Source: Spirometra erinaceieuropaei
Lineage: Eukaryota > Platyhelminthes > Cestoda > Diphyllobothriidea > Diphyllobothriidae
Assembly: GCA_902702965.1 (NCBI GenBank)
Contig: CACRXP010000393.1
Coordinates: 450,840-514,839, forward strand
Direction of reading: 5' to 3'
DNA length: 64,000 nt
The notes below the pieces were generated by a model, which searched no databases, had not been told where the DNA came from, and was given only the letters and a program-made list of their open reading frames with translations. Of this stretch, positions 1 through 11,218 are shown piece by piece; within the stretch, counting starts at the first letter, position 1; the number at the start of each line of letters is the position of its first letter. The position numbers and the translations under genes are program-made.

Positions 1-145
1 TCGAAAGCCGGAACCCTGAAGTAATTAACATATTATGGAATTATATTGTAGACGGACTAGTTTTACAACCCTGCTTAAGTATTTTTTGAAATGAAAACGC
101 ATTAAGGAATTTCAGTTGACATTTCATGAAAAAGTTCACATACTG
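1..145. mobile_element. Right arm of foldback element (family A), cut by window
   Basis: This is the right terminal arm of the inverted-repeat element that is complete at 52,686-53,673. It ends with the complement of CAGTATGTG, followed by TA at 146-147. The inner arm (fragments such as GACATTTCATGAAAAA and AACGCATTAAGGAATTTCAG) matches the right arm of the 52.7 kb copy. The rest of the element lies left of position 1. Confidence 0.75.
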
Positions 146-663
146 TAGAAGTTTTGAATTTTCTCTGAAGTTAGAAGTATATGCAGTGAAAGCTGACCCA
201 AACACAATTTAAAATAACCAGTTAACTGGTGTTTTTCAGTTGAAAACAAAATTGTCAAGTAGTAAAATCGTAAGCATTTTTATTTCATGAAATTTGTTAT
301 AACAATTTTTGGCATTTCTATCGATGGCAACAGTAGCTGCTTTTTGTGCTTATACGTGACAATAATAAACACTAATAGGCTATTTCGTTCCTTGTTATTA
401 GTCAAAAAATATTAATTTGCTGCTGACCAGTGACAAACTATCTAATGTTTGCTTAACGGGGACAAAACTTTTTTCGCTCTGTTCGGAGCATTTGTGCCCC
501 GGCTTATTTTAATTTTAAGTCATTTGGGGCAAACGTATTTCTAGTTTTTTGATTTGTGATAGCATGATGGGTTTTTTTGATTCAGCGTTTTTTCAAATTC
601 AATTTGGCCATTTCCCACATAAATAAATGAGTATGGTATGAGAGACTGGCACAATTTTATATA

Positions 664-773
664 CAGTAGGTGTTTTGACTCATGATATGTTAGCCAAAAT
701 TCTGAAATGCATTTCCGTTCCGAAAATACTACCTAGGTAGGCTTTTAAAACCAATAATCTTACAGCTTAATTC
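664..773. mobile_element. Isolated terminal arm of family A element
   Basis: It begins TA-CAGTAGGTG, continues with the family's conserved ACTCATGA block and runs about 110 bases before similarity stops. The paralogue at 54,210-54,318 has the same structure, so the arm predates the duplication. No matching opposite arm was found nearby. It could be the end of a longer relative with the same termini, or a truncated copy. Confidence 0.6.
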
Positions 774-1826
774 AAGCGGCCGATTACTTTACGGGCTCGT
801 GCAGCGTCGCCATTTGGCCATCTTCTAAATAAGTACCCTCCGTAATAACTTCCTGCACAGTCTAGGTAGTTTATGCAAAAGGGGATTTGTGAGCGTATTG
901 GAGGTTTTTAGAGGGTTGAGATATGGCTCAGGCAACTCGCGATTCAAGCACTGGTGACCTCTAACGAGAGATTCAGCCCCATTGAAATTTAAAGCTCAAA
1001 CGAACTTGAGGCGAAATGGCTGCCGTCTGGGAATTGCGCCCTTCTGTCAGGTTAGATGTACTTTAGAAGTATACGGATGATCGCAGCTCATGCTGGAAAA
1101 TTGTAAGAAAATACTAGGCTTCGTACAAAGTTTCACTTCTGTGTCTACTGTTACGACATATCGGAGTTCTAGGTTGCCGTTAGGCAGCACGTTTTGTAAA
1201 TGAAATTCACATGTGCTGGGAAATACTTTTATTAGGCCTTGAACACTTAAACTACAAACAACATTAATAAATGACCGCTGAAAAGATGTAAGATCCTTGA
1301 GTATTAGCTGTCATTTCGTGGCAGCAACTGCAGATTGTCACTTCAGTAATGTGCTAATTAAAGACAAGAACGCAAAACAACACTTTTCGCCAGTTTATTT
1401 GCCTGTGAATAACTTAACACTGCATTTCGTCCTAGCTTTGATAGCTGATCTAAAACGCCTGTAATTTCGAATGGCCTCAGTTTGAGCGATCAACCTGGAA
1501 TTGTCTCAGACCATCTTGTTCCTTTGTTGCGGTTTTTATGCCATATTAACGTTGTCTTGTTTAAGCACGCGGCGTTGTGCTACATTGCAAAAAAACCTTT
1601 TATATTTAAATCCAGTTTGTGTAGTTTCCCAAACTTTTAAAGCACGTGTTATTTCTACATAGGCATAAATTACATAAGATGACTTCAATATAAAGTTTCT
1701 TTTAATTCTCACCGCATAGTTTTTGCCAGTTATGGCCTTATTAAACTCAATGATTTTACGCTGTTGTTCAGCATTTGATTTTCAATTTCAGGTGTGTAAA
1801 GGGAACTGTTTCAGAATAAAAAAAAT
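774..1826. other. Duplicated segment without recognisable gene
   Basis: This stretch is shared with about 54,319-55,480. It probably includes decayed 5' sequence of the PLE that follows, but I could not see the PLE N-terminal motif here. No open frame with recognisable content was found on either strand. Confidence 0.5.
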
Positions 1827-3345
1827 CTACTCTTTAAATTTTAACTTCGTTAACAGATATATTAGGTCAATTGCAAACAGAGTGTCCGTAATAACCAAAT
1901 GCCGATTGGTCAGGATAGCAAAATATGCGTTTTTTACACGATCATCTTTGGTAGCCAGCTTTTCTATTGATGGCAAAACCGCGCTATTTCTAAAACCATG
2001 GGCCGAATGTATTCGCAGATTATATGGGTTATCAAAAGGCCGTACCTCTACGACCAATTCTGTCTATACCTAATTCACCCCAACAGTGATTTGGGCAGTG
2101 GCTTGTCAAAGAATTAGAACCAATATGACATTGATTTTCGAATTAGACGAGGAAGGATCATTTTCATTTTATTGAAAAATTTGGCATCAACGCATTTACA
2201 GAATAGGCATCACCTTGAACGTAGAATCGTTATTTTCAAATGAAGTACTTGATGAGACAATAGATGTCAGATGCGCAGTGCGTGACATTTTCAAATTGTG
2301 CATGAGAGTTATCCAAGTTCTGTTAAATGGACAACTGTACCAAAAAATTGACCAAATAACAGTGGGATGTCCAGAGGTTACAATCCTTGCAGGCGTTTTT
2401 ATGAACCGCCAAAAATAAACATAGAAACATGATAAAGAAGATGTGCGATTGTTAATAACGAGGGAAAAGTCGAAGACCTAACTGTTTTTATGACTAATCT
2501 CCATCTAATGATCAAATTCACAATGGAGAAGGAATATTGTAGCAAGATACCTTTCCTGAACATCCTAATGACGTAACAGAAAGATTGTCTAATAAGACGA
2601 TCATACTCCACAAGGACAGATGTAAATATGAATAATTACACTTTTTAGGCTTTCTGACGAGAGAATGAAAACGAAACCAGGTGAAATTTCTCCCAAACAG
2701 TGAAATACCTTTGCTCTTTTGATGCATTGGATGACGCAATTTCTTGTCTCAAAAGGAACTTACCTAAACCCCGATATCCAGCTCGTTTTATCCGAAAATA
2801 CGGCAATATCTCACGGTTAAAACTGAGAATACAGTAAGTCACAAGGAAGTCCGTTGTAATATCCATACATATTAAGTGTGATGACATTTTAGCTACTACC
2901 AAGCGATGCCTGAGATGAACTTGTGAAAGAACATTCAACGCAGCCGAACTCATATGCAGCCGTTCCACTAAAGCTATTTCAATTCCAAAGGAATGTCTTG
3001 TCATTGCATGTCACCCCAAATAGTGTCTAAGAATTCACACGCATTTGTGGGGGCAAGTGTGCAGGGCGATAAAAAGAAAATTCGCGGACAGGTTAGTTAA
3101 GCAAACGTCTTAATGGTAGGCGACCTCTAAATAGCTTTTCTGGCAACAAAATTCACCGTCCATATATCGCAAAGCACTTGATTGATAGTGGTCGCTTCGA
3201 TGACCATAATACGTCCTTTCAAGTACCAGTTCGGACACAAACAACTCGGGCATTACACTATTTAGAGGCAGCCACACACGGTAGGATAAACTCAAACTAA
3301 ACAATCTACCAGACCTCAAATTGCCTCGGTAAATTACAGTTCTTT
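1827..3345 (+). pseudogene. Penelope-like element: reverse transcriptase plus GIY-YIG, decayed
   Basis: Read with frameshifts and several stops, the plus strand gives the ordered motifs of a Penelope-like retroelement. About 1,960-2,040 encodes IDGKTALFLKPW and RRLYGLSK, the stretch before the RT core. Positions 2,042-2,080 encode VPLRPILSIPNSP in another frame. Around 2,215 lies LNVESLFSNEVLDETI, where motif A normally carries the catalytic Asp and here has Asn. Around 2,330-2,400 is GQLYQKIDQITVGCP, a degraded motif B. About 3,010-3,340 holds the GIY-YIG remnant, with YIAKHLIDSG and ALHYLEAATHGRI. Such elements encode an RT with a C-terminal GIY-YIG endonuclease. With at least three frame changes it cannot be functional. 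The paralogue at 55.5-56.3 kb keeps only the RT part. Confidence 0.85.
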
Positions 3346-4845
3346 GATTTGCACACCCTCTGTGCTTGTTAATTTCCGAATTTTTCTTCTCTATTTAGCG
3401 TTTTAATTTACCATTTGCATTGATTATTCTGTGCGCATTTGTATCTGTGTTACGCGAAAACAGGTTTCATTTGGTAGGCCGTCGCGAGATTTGGTGGCCC
3501 CAATAAATTCTGCTATACATTCCGGTTATAACTTGGTAATGGGAAAGTGTTGCTTCTGACGTTGTTCTTTCCTATTTGCCTTTGTTTCCTACCTCTCGAT
3601 CCTTTCCCGTCCGCAATGAACGTGCGTACCCGATTGGTAAAAGGGGGTCACTGTCTAGCGGTGCTGTTGTTCTTTATGCTCCTGAGCAGAAATTCACTTC
3701 TTTTTCAAGCAAGTCCTGCGTGGATAAATGAGAGACGCTGGCCTTGCCAAGCGGTCCCCATTGAATGTGACTGCGTACAGTTAGGAAAGGTCTGCAAAAT
3801 TGTAGAGATGCAAGTTCGTCTGAACCAGACGTCGTTTCTTTGCGTCGTCTTCATCGAAGTTCCCCATAGTTGCATCTGGTTGACCTCACAACGAGATCAC
3901 TCCAGTCATCTATACATGCATTTAATCTGGTCTGACCACTTTCTGCTCTTGCAGTCTGTCGCCAGTTCAGCTAAAGCACATTGTGATAGTCAACACAATC
4001 TTAGTTTTCTCCCTCGCCATACTTGACTCTTTGCAATTTAAGCATAAAGTAAAACTAATTGTATCATGCATATACTCGGAATTGTCTTCTATGTTCCTGG
4101 GGATTTACGCGCTTACAGTCACCCCCATGTGCACTTCTTGATTATCCCTATTGTTTTGCTGTAATTCCATGGGCTTCTATCATTGGTGCACCTAAGTGAA
4201 GTATTTTCGATTTTACGTTTTCTTTCTTGCCAGGACACAACGATTTAGCCTGGATAATACACACCTACACCGCCCTCCTTTAAATGTGGTTTATTCCAAA
4301 TTACCACTCCACATAGCACATCCATCCACTTCATACTAATGAAATAAGCTGGCTTGGGAATCCTCTATGCCTAGTAATCTAGTGACGCCATTTCACCAAA
4401 ACTCCCACATCCTCCACATTCTCAAGGAGGACTGAGATGGTATCACAGCACAGTCTTCAGACGATGATTTACTGGACAGCTAATAACGTCATTTTATGAT
4501 GTTGATACTCGCCAGAACGTCTCAACTCTCGACGGTGTCCTTGCAACCATTACCATTGGACAATGTCCTAGGTTAAAGGAATTAATAGATGCCCGTAGAA
4601 GAGGTTTTGCATCCTGTACAGAATCGCTGAGGAATAAATCGTAGGAGCAGGTTAGCAATCGGACTCTATTGAATGCCGGCGCTCGCTGCGACTGGCGTCA
4701 GTGTGTTTAAATGAGGGAATGTCCACTTCAATCATGGAGTTGCTGACCAGACACTAAACGGAGCCTTACATGGTTAATGATTGTTCAAGCACAACGAAAA
4801 CATAATGCAGAAGCCCACATCGCTGTGCTCTTTGGAAGATATGGT
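3346..4845. other. Copy-1-specific sequence without recognised gene
   Basis: Together with the end of the PLE this block is absent from copy 2. An open frame of about 159 codons at 3,547-4,026 (+) begins with a hydrophobic stretch, but its first codon is GTG, the first ATG is at 3,616, and it resembles nothing I know. It may be PLE 3' sequence or an unrelated insertion. No inverted ends or target duplications were visible. Confidence 0.4.
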
Positions 4846-5092
4846 TTCGGGGGTATGAATAGAACCGCGGTCGCCAAGTTCTCGCAGTTGGGTCAAAACA
4901 AATTATTCAAAATCTGCCAAATCACCTATTAATTAGGTGAGCTTGACAGCCATCTGGTGGATTCTGGATGGAATACTTAGGAAATCTTGCTTTGGGGGTC
5001 AGTTAACTGTATCCGACGTGGTGAATTGCATACGTTAAAGTAGGCTGGGCGGTTAGCTTGACCTATATGTGATTGAACGCACGGCTTCCGTT

Positions 5093-5175
5093 GGGGTCCC
5101 GTAGTTTAGATGGCTAGAACCTTGGCTGTACTCAGGTCCTCCCTTTGCTGTCGTGGGTTCGAATCCCACTGAGGT
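5093..5175 (+). other. tRNA-like sequence with A and B boxes
   Basis: An A-box-like TAGTTTAGATGG (5,102-5,113) and a perfect B box GGTTCGAATCC (5,156-5,166) lie at tRNA-gene spacing, with a T-arm hairpin of five pairs (GTGGG/CCCAC). The acceptor stem does not pair and the anticodon arm is poor, so this is not a functional tRNA. It is more likely a tRNA pseudogene or the head of a tRNA-derived retroposon. The same sequence lies in copy 2 at 56.57 kb. Confidence 0.6.
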
Positions 5176-5179
5176 CTAC

Positions 5180-6332
5180 GAGAGTTACGCAGTTAGATAA
5201 AAATAAACAACAAAAGCGTCTACTTGAGCAAATGATTTCTCCGTAGTGAGTAGGTGTAAAAGAGAACTCTAGACTCAGATAATAAAAAATCACTAATAAT
5301 TATAAAGCTAAAACCATCTGGATAGATAAGAAGAGAAAACGGCGAGCGAACAATATGAAATCCGGCAGATTCTGGAAAACCTGCGTAAGTTAACTACCAC
5401 CCGAAAGTGGATGTAATGTTGGGAAGGATCTCTAGTTCCTTGTCGCTTTAGGCGTGTCTCTTTTATGTTGGCATTGATTCAGGCGATCGTTTCTACGGGA
5501 ACTGACGAATACCTTTCTGACTTACCTTATTGTTACCAAACTTTCGCGTTCGCAAATAAGTAACTACGTAATGGCAAATGCAATGCCCAAAATTATGGAT
5601 GAATGTTTAGAAATATATGCTAGCATTACGGTTAAGGAGAAATCTGCCAATTTCTTTACATTGTTAAATTTTCAGGCAGGAAAAGACTTTAACTTTAATG
5701 ATAAATGTAACGGCAGTTTTCAGCGCTGAGACAAAAGTCATTCAAATGTTGACGCACATGTGCACAGTCTTCTATGAAATAAGTGTCCAAAAACACCAAT
5801 AAGGTCTGTAGTCCAGGTTTGCTTCTTGTACTTGATGTTAGTGGTTCTAGTAAAAATTATAATTTTTATTTGGATGAAAGAGCATTTGTGGCCTGTTTAG
5901 CCTACATCTGAGAAACCCGCAGCCATATTTTATTCCCATGATTGTTGAACGGCCTGTAAATATGGTTTGTCCCGATAATGTTTCAAGAAATGATTTCCTG
6001 TTTTTAGACAGATTATACCCTGCAGAATGCTTCAGTTATGCGCTCTTTTAAACTTTTGGTCGGCTTCAAATATTTGCAGGTTTTCGCGACTGCCATATCT
6101 GGTCAAGCATTCATGTCGACAAGACTAGAAAACATGTGTACTGCTAATGCCCGCAATAGCAGACGATGGGGATGTCCGTATTCGCATGTCACTTCAAAAA
6201 CACATTATTTAAAACAATTTTATTGGCATACAAATTAGAGATTAATTCGGGAAGTGAGTGCAAGTTTCGAGGAGCTCTGCAGAATAGAAACGCCTGCCGT
6301 AAACGTAGGCTCTATTAACAGTTAGGTAGATT
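5180..6332. other. Duplicated segment without recognisable gene
   Basis: This matches about 56,650-57,793. No motif, long open frame or RNA structure was recognised in it. Confidence 0.5.
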
Positions 6333-6835
6333 TGTAGCGGCTTAGCGGTGATGGTGTACGCTCAGTACGCCACAACTTCAGGCCATATCCCATGTTGGAA
6401 GAAGCGGGACGCCAGTTGAAGAGGAAAATGATTTATTTGTTCTGTGCAGAATAATGAAGGGAAGGTGGCAACCGGACGACGATGCGTCCGGCGCCGCGGA
6501 GGCGGCGTCCGCGAAAGCGACGAGCCGTGGGTCGCCGAAGGTCGCCGCTGCAAATTTGTCGTTGCAGATTGTTTACGCTAGTGTTCTGGGCTGTGCCCGC
6601 CAATGTGCCAATCAGCGATAGGAGTTGCGTTGATTTGACTCTGAGCCTACGCGAGGGTAGTGACAAGCCTCGCATGGTGCAGGCAGAGTATCGACCAGAT
6701 GCGTGGTGCAGACAGTGAATTGCAACGAAGCAAATCGAAGCCGGGCAGACGTGAGTGCCGTAGCAGGCTGTCGCTAGGACGTAGGTTCAGGCGCTAGCGA
6801 GAGGCGCAATGTTGGCTCTATGACTTTCCACTACA
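6333..6835 (+). mobile_element. ~500 bp non-autonomous DNA transposon (family B), copy 1
   Basis: The 503 bp element begins TGTAGCGG and ends with the complement of TGTAGTGG (CCACTACA). It is flanked by GATT on both sides (6,329-6,332 and 6,836-6,839). The paralogous site in copy 2, near 57,793, is uninterrupted and has a single GATT, so this is a clean insertion with a 4 bp target duplication after the segment was duplicated. The interior is GC-rich and unlike its flanks, with no convincing protein. A second full-length copy lies inverted at 24,886-25,384. The terminal repeats are only about 8 bp and the superfamily is unknown. Sola, Academ and Chapaev transposons are known for 4 bp duplications, but nothing here ties the element to one of them. 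Confidence 0.85.
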
Positions 6836-7029
6836 GATTCACAAAAACTTAAGAAACTTAATCAGCTGTCCTGAAAAACCAATATTCTTTAAGAGCTGGA
6901 AGCCAATCTAAAACATTGTAACCCGCCTTTGATGGCGTTTTGCTTACCTGTCGGGGCAAAAGAGACATTAATTGAATTCAGCGCGTTATCGCCTGGTATG
7001 CTTTATTGCTTACTAGGCAACGTCTGAAT

Positions 7030-8640
7030 CAGTAATGACAGCGATTTAATCATTACTATTCGTGGTTCCTGTTACCAGGCGATTTGGCTCACTGGCATCT
7101 GTCCTGAAGCAACCGACATTCACGCAGTCCCTGAGAGTATGCTTTTCCTGTCTACACACTGTTTAGACATTCTACATGACAGATGGTGGGTGAGTTCATT
7201 TCTAGAACGCGAGGTTCTGAAGTATGACACAAGCGGTCCGTGAGTGATGCATTTGTGACCTGTGGCGGTAGGTGCAGCCTTACTGAATTTGGTCATGCTC
7301 CTGCAGTGGCTAAGAAGACGGTCTCACAACAGCAATGCTGGGTCGCCATTCGGCATTTTCTGCATAAGGTAGCCTAAGAAACTGGAGTTAGCTGGCATTT
7401 GGCTTTCCGAACTGCAGCCAGTTTTTGGCACGCTCAAACAGGCATAAGGTCAAACGACTGTAAGTTGGGGTCACGCCATTTGTGGCGGGTTAGATGGACT
7501 TAAGCGATCTCCTAGAAGACGTAGCCCATACTCGGCTGCGATAGATGTTTCGTTTCTGCGGCTACTGTTACAACCTTCTTGACTTTTGGCAACCTCCAAA
7601 TTGGTAATAACAGCGATTTAATCATCCGTATTTGTGGCTCCTGTCACGGATATGGGACGACTTGACCCAGTTACATCTGTTCTGAAGCAACCGACATTCA
7701 CGCAGTCCCTGAGAGTTTGCTTTTCCTGTCAACACACTTGTTAGACATTCTGCAAGAGAGATCGGTGAGCTCATTTCTAGAACGCGGGATGTTAGGGCAT
7801 GACACAAACGATCCGTGAGTAATGCATTTGTGAACTGTAGTGGGAGGTTCGGCCTTACTGAATTTGTTCTTGCTCCGGCAGTCGCTAAAAATGGGGTCTC
7901 AGAACAGCAATCATGACAAACAGGGCCGCCATTTGGGATTTTGCACGTGAAATAGGCTGGTGAAACTGGGGTTAGCTGACCTTTGCCTTGTTGAACTGTA
8001 GCTACTTTTTGGCTCGTTCAAACAGGCTTGAAGTCAAACGACTGTGATTTGGGGGCACGCCAATTTTGGTGGGTTAGATGGACTTTAGCGATTTCCTAGA
8101 AGACGCGGCTCATATTAGGCTATGATAGACGTTTCGTTTGTGTGGCGATTGCATCCGCTACTGGTGGCTCCTGTTATGGTTGCGGGGCGACTTGACTCGT
8201 TAACACCTATCCTGAAGCAACCGACATTCACGCAGTCCCTGAGAGCATGCTTTTCCTGTCTACACATGACACAGACTATCCGTACTGAACTTGTTCTTGC
8301 TCAAACAGTCGCTCAAAACATGGTTTTGCAACAGTAATCACGACATGCTGGGTCGCAATTTGGGATTTTGTACGTGAAATAGGCTGGTGAAACGGGAGTT
8401 AGTTGGGTTTTGACTGACTAAATTGGAGAAGGTGGCACGTTCAAACAGGCATGAGATCGGGACGACTGCAAGTTGGGAGTTGGGCAATTCTGGCGGGTTT
8501 AACTGGGAGACTCAGCTTATACAGGAATTTTTCGTGTACATACTAAACTGCGATAGACGTTTCGTTTCTGCTACGATTGCAACAGCTTCCTAGACTTCTG
8601 GATGATTGTTACACAACGACTGTTATGAATAAATTAATGT
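7030..8640. repeat. ~0.55 kb tandem repeat, three units
   Basis: Three head-to-tail units are anchored by a near-invariant block CCTGAAGCAACCGACATTCA at about 7,103, 7,680 and 8,211, giving spacings of 577 and 531 bases. The conserved core runs about 48 bases, through CGCAGTCCCTGAGAG and GCTTTTCCTGTC. Each unit also repeats a CGATAGAYGTTTCGTTT-like block near its end. No open frame is conserved. Copy 2 has two units at 58,000-59,130. Confidence 0.85.
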
Positions 8641-8916
8641 CTTGTAGAAGTATATGACTGAAACTTGAGAATTTGAACCATTAATAAAAAAATCTGGAAT
8701 TTTTTTCGAAAGTGCGGTAGTGTAACGTACGAAAGTGCGTATTTGTAAACGCAGCGGATCATAAGGCTGCGACCTCCGATATCTGCAGAACTCGTGCGCT
8801 TAACAACACCCTTTTTCATTAGTTTCTCCGCCAATTCCAAAATTGCAGCGTTTTTTATGCTTCTTTAATCTTATTGCCAAAAAAGTTGGTTTCCCGTTTA
8901 ACATGGTCTCCGCTTG

Positions 8917-9680
8917 CATGTGCTATCTCATGAAGTGTTAATCGAAGTTCTGAAATGAGTATTCATTTCCAAAAGGTTAATTAAGTAATGTTGTAAAAAT
9001 AATTATCCTGTAGTATAATACAACGATATCTTAGCCACACCAAGATACCAACATCCGAACGGTCTCCTTATCGACCGACTGCGTAAGCTACATTCCGCAA
9101 AAATGCCTACATAATAGCATGAATTCTTCCACCGAATTTGGATGCCCTTATTAATTTAGATATATTTTATCGCAAATATGAATAAAAATACTTTTTACTT
9201 TTGCTCATTTGGAAGCTAATTACGATTTATCCAGATTTTTTACTTGAAGAAAGGGTAATTTTCGGTGTAAAGAAGTGTCTAATTATGAGATCTCCCCAAG
9301 CCGTGAAATGTTCAATCGTACAGCATCGCAACCGCACTTTTACCGAGGCTGCTTAAAAAGTGGACAACTTTGCTTAGGTCAGTTACAAAATTTCAAGCGC
9401 CCTATATGCTCTCTTTATAATAGTATATAGAAATGTGTGATTTTCATTGTACAAAAACCTTCAAACTTGCAGTTCGGAAGCCCTGGACGCATGTTTAACG
9501 GCAGGTCGGGTTCAGAATTATTCCGTACTTGATAACGTTCTTCAACACCTAAAGATACTGTTTTTTCAAGATTAAAATTAAAGAAGACGGGATGTTTCAC
9601 AAAATGAACAAATGGTCGAATATTTATGTGCATGTCATATGGAAAACATATTTGAAATTATGAGAGTATTTAAAATCAAG
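8917..9680. mobile_element. Family A element fragment: left arm and interior
   Basis: The left arm (TCTCATGAAGTGTTAATCG and onward) is followed by interior sequence also seen at 38.5-39.2 kb and 53.2-53.35 kb, including a GTGTGATTTTCATTGTAC-like block and a GCAGGTCGGGTTCAGAATTA-like block. The right arm is missing. The paralogue is at 59,457-60,075, so the truncation predates the duplication. Related core sequence (about 10,590-10,690) also resembles the centre of the 27.8 kb element. Confidence 0.6.
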
Positions 9681-9699
9681 GTTAACATTTTATGTTAGT

Positions 9700-11218
9700 T
9701 GAGTTGTTATTCTGACAGAATATATTTAATTCAAGCTGTCAATAGGAAAATCATATGAAAATGGGCACTTTGAAGGGGGCTTTGTTACTCCTATATACTG
9801 TATACGCCATAAGAAAATAGTAAATCCTGAATAATGAATAAAAGTGTGCGGGTCTCTATTTAACGAGAACATGATTAGTGTTTGATTTGGCAAGTGTGAT
9901 CGTTGCAGGCAGGTTTGCGCGATGATATAGCCCATATATTTTTTGGACAGTGTTGTAAGATGATATAGAAATAGTGCCAAAAGCTCGTGGGATAATAATT
10001 TAGGATGCATTTCAGGTTTTAACGCTTCCTTCCTACTCTTTCAAGAAACAGGGGTATTCTGCGTGCAGTATTTAGCCTATAGAATGCAATTCGTTCCATA
10101 TCTTGCTGTTCGTCATACTTGTAATCATACTATTGACCTTTAGTAGCTCATAGTCTATTGTTAGATGCCAGATGGTGCAACTAACCACAACTCTAATCCA
10201 ACGGGCTTTAGACGGTTTTTGCCTGCCAAAGTACGCAGTCGACATTATTCTAATCATACCAAGGACATCCGTCGCGAGAGCGTGAAAAATTAGGCGTGAG
10301 TGCCGGGTTTTATTAATCAGCATGCTCCCAGTAGTATCACTTGGTTCTTTTCATTACTAAAAATATCTCAGCATCCTCGGCAACTTAATGTTGTGTGGCC
10401 TAACTGCCGACTTATACAGTTTTTGCGCAAATAGGCATCCGGTAGATAGGTACAGGTAAACAGCCACTCATAAATTTTATATTCAGAAGTAGCGTACATA
10501 TAGGTTCTAAAAGACTCTTGCAACTTCCGAACACTAATGAACTCATATTTCCTGCTAACTTCACTTTTAGGTGGCCAGTCTATAAGCTCTTAACCCTCCG
10601 TTTAGGGAAAATCGCACATTCTTCTATGCGATTAAGAAGATACCTTACAGTCTCATAAAATTTTGCAATGGGCATGCACTTATAGTTTAGTCAATTTCCG
10701 GCTATTTGGGGGAAATTTGTATATTTGTTAAAACGTATTTGTATCTCAAAGGGTTGGAAAAGAAAACATCGTACAGTTACAGAAGAATTATTTACACTGT
10801 GCGGGTAAATATATTATTCTAAGTAATAGAAACACTGGTACAATTTAACACGTTGTGCATGGGTCATCCAGCGAATTAGTATGCTACAGAGAACGTAGTG
10901 CGATTTTATTTATCTGCAGGCGCTGAGGTAAATGTCAGTAGGTGCGATGAGTTAAGAAAATCAATGGGATTCAGAAAAAATGCACGTTACTGCAATAAAG
11001 AGAGTAATGTTTTGGCGGAAGTAAATTGTTGCCGCCGAACATCAAAATGATACCGGTGGGATGACACTGTGATGTGTAAGGGTATACAGTACCCGCTTCC
11101 TCTCAAAAGATACAATGGATATGGACGAAAATATATCCGCAGGCAGAACATTGTAAACTTTCAAAACTGACTTGAAGAAACACTTACCTGGGTCCAGGCT
11201 ACAGCCAGTCACACGTAG
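9700..11218. other. Duplicated segment without recognised gene
   Basis: It matches about 60,100-61,600, with some stretches nearly identical (for example 9,840-9,930). Minus-strand open frames of 80-120 codons occur in both copies, but they are broken at different points and resemble nothing known to me. A splice-donor-like CAGGTAAGT on the minus strand at about 11,187 is kept in both copies. Confidence 0.45.

Noticed and set aside
1827..2057. Minus-strand frame conserved in both segmental copies (also 55,478-55,765), starting MVVEVRPF
   Set aside because: It is the exact antisense of the PLE reverse transcriptase stretch VPLRPILS. The plus-strand reading explains the conservation.
3547..4026. 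159-codon frame with a hydrophobic start, possible secreted protein
   Set aside because: It starts at GTG rather than ATG, occurs in one copy only, lies inside transposon-derived DNA and has no recognisable domain.
5093..5175. Functional tRNA gene
   Set aside because: Acceptor stem does not pair and the anticodon arm is poor, although A and B boxes are present.
8125..8580. GAAACGTC on the minus strand in each 0.55 kb tandem unit, suggestive of a hammerhead ribozyme
   Set aside because: No CTGANGA core or stem II precedes it in any unit.
7030..8640. Regularly spaced repeats considered as a CRISPR array
   Set aside because: Units are over 500 bases with homologous rather than unique spacing sequence, in a eukaryotic context.
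9726..10323. Minus-strand frames shared by copy 1 and copy 2 (60,114-60,482)
   Set aside because: The DNA is nearly identical there, frames are interrupted at different places and changes are not biased to third positions.
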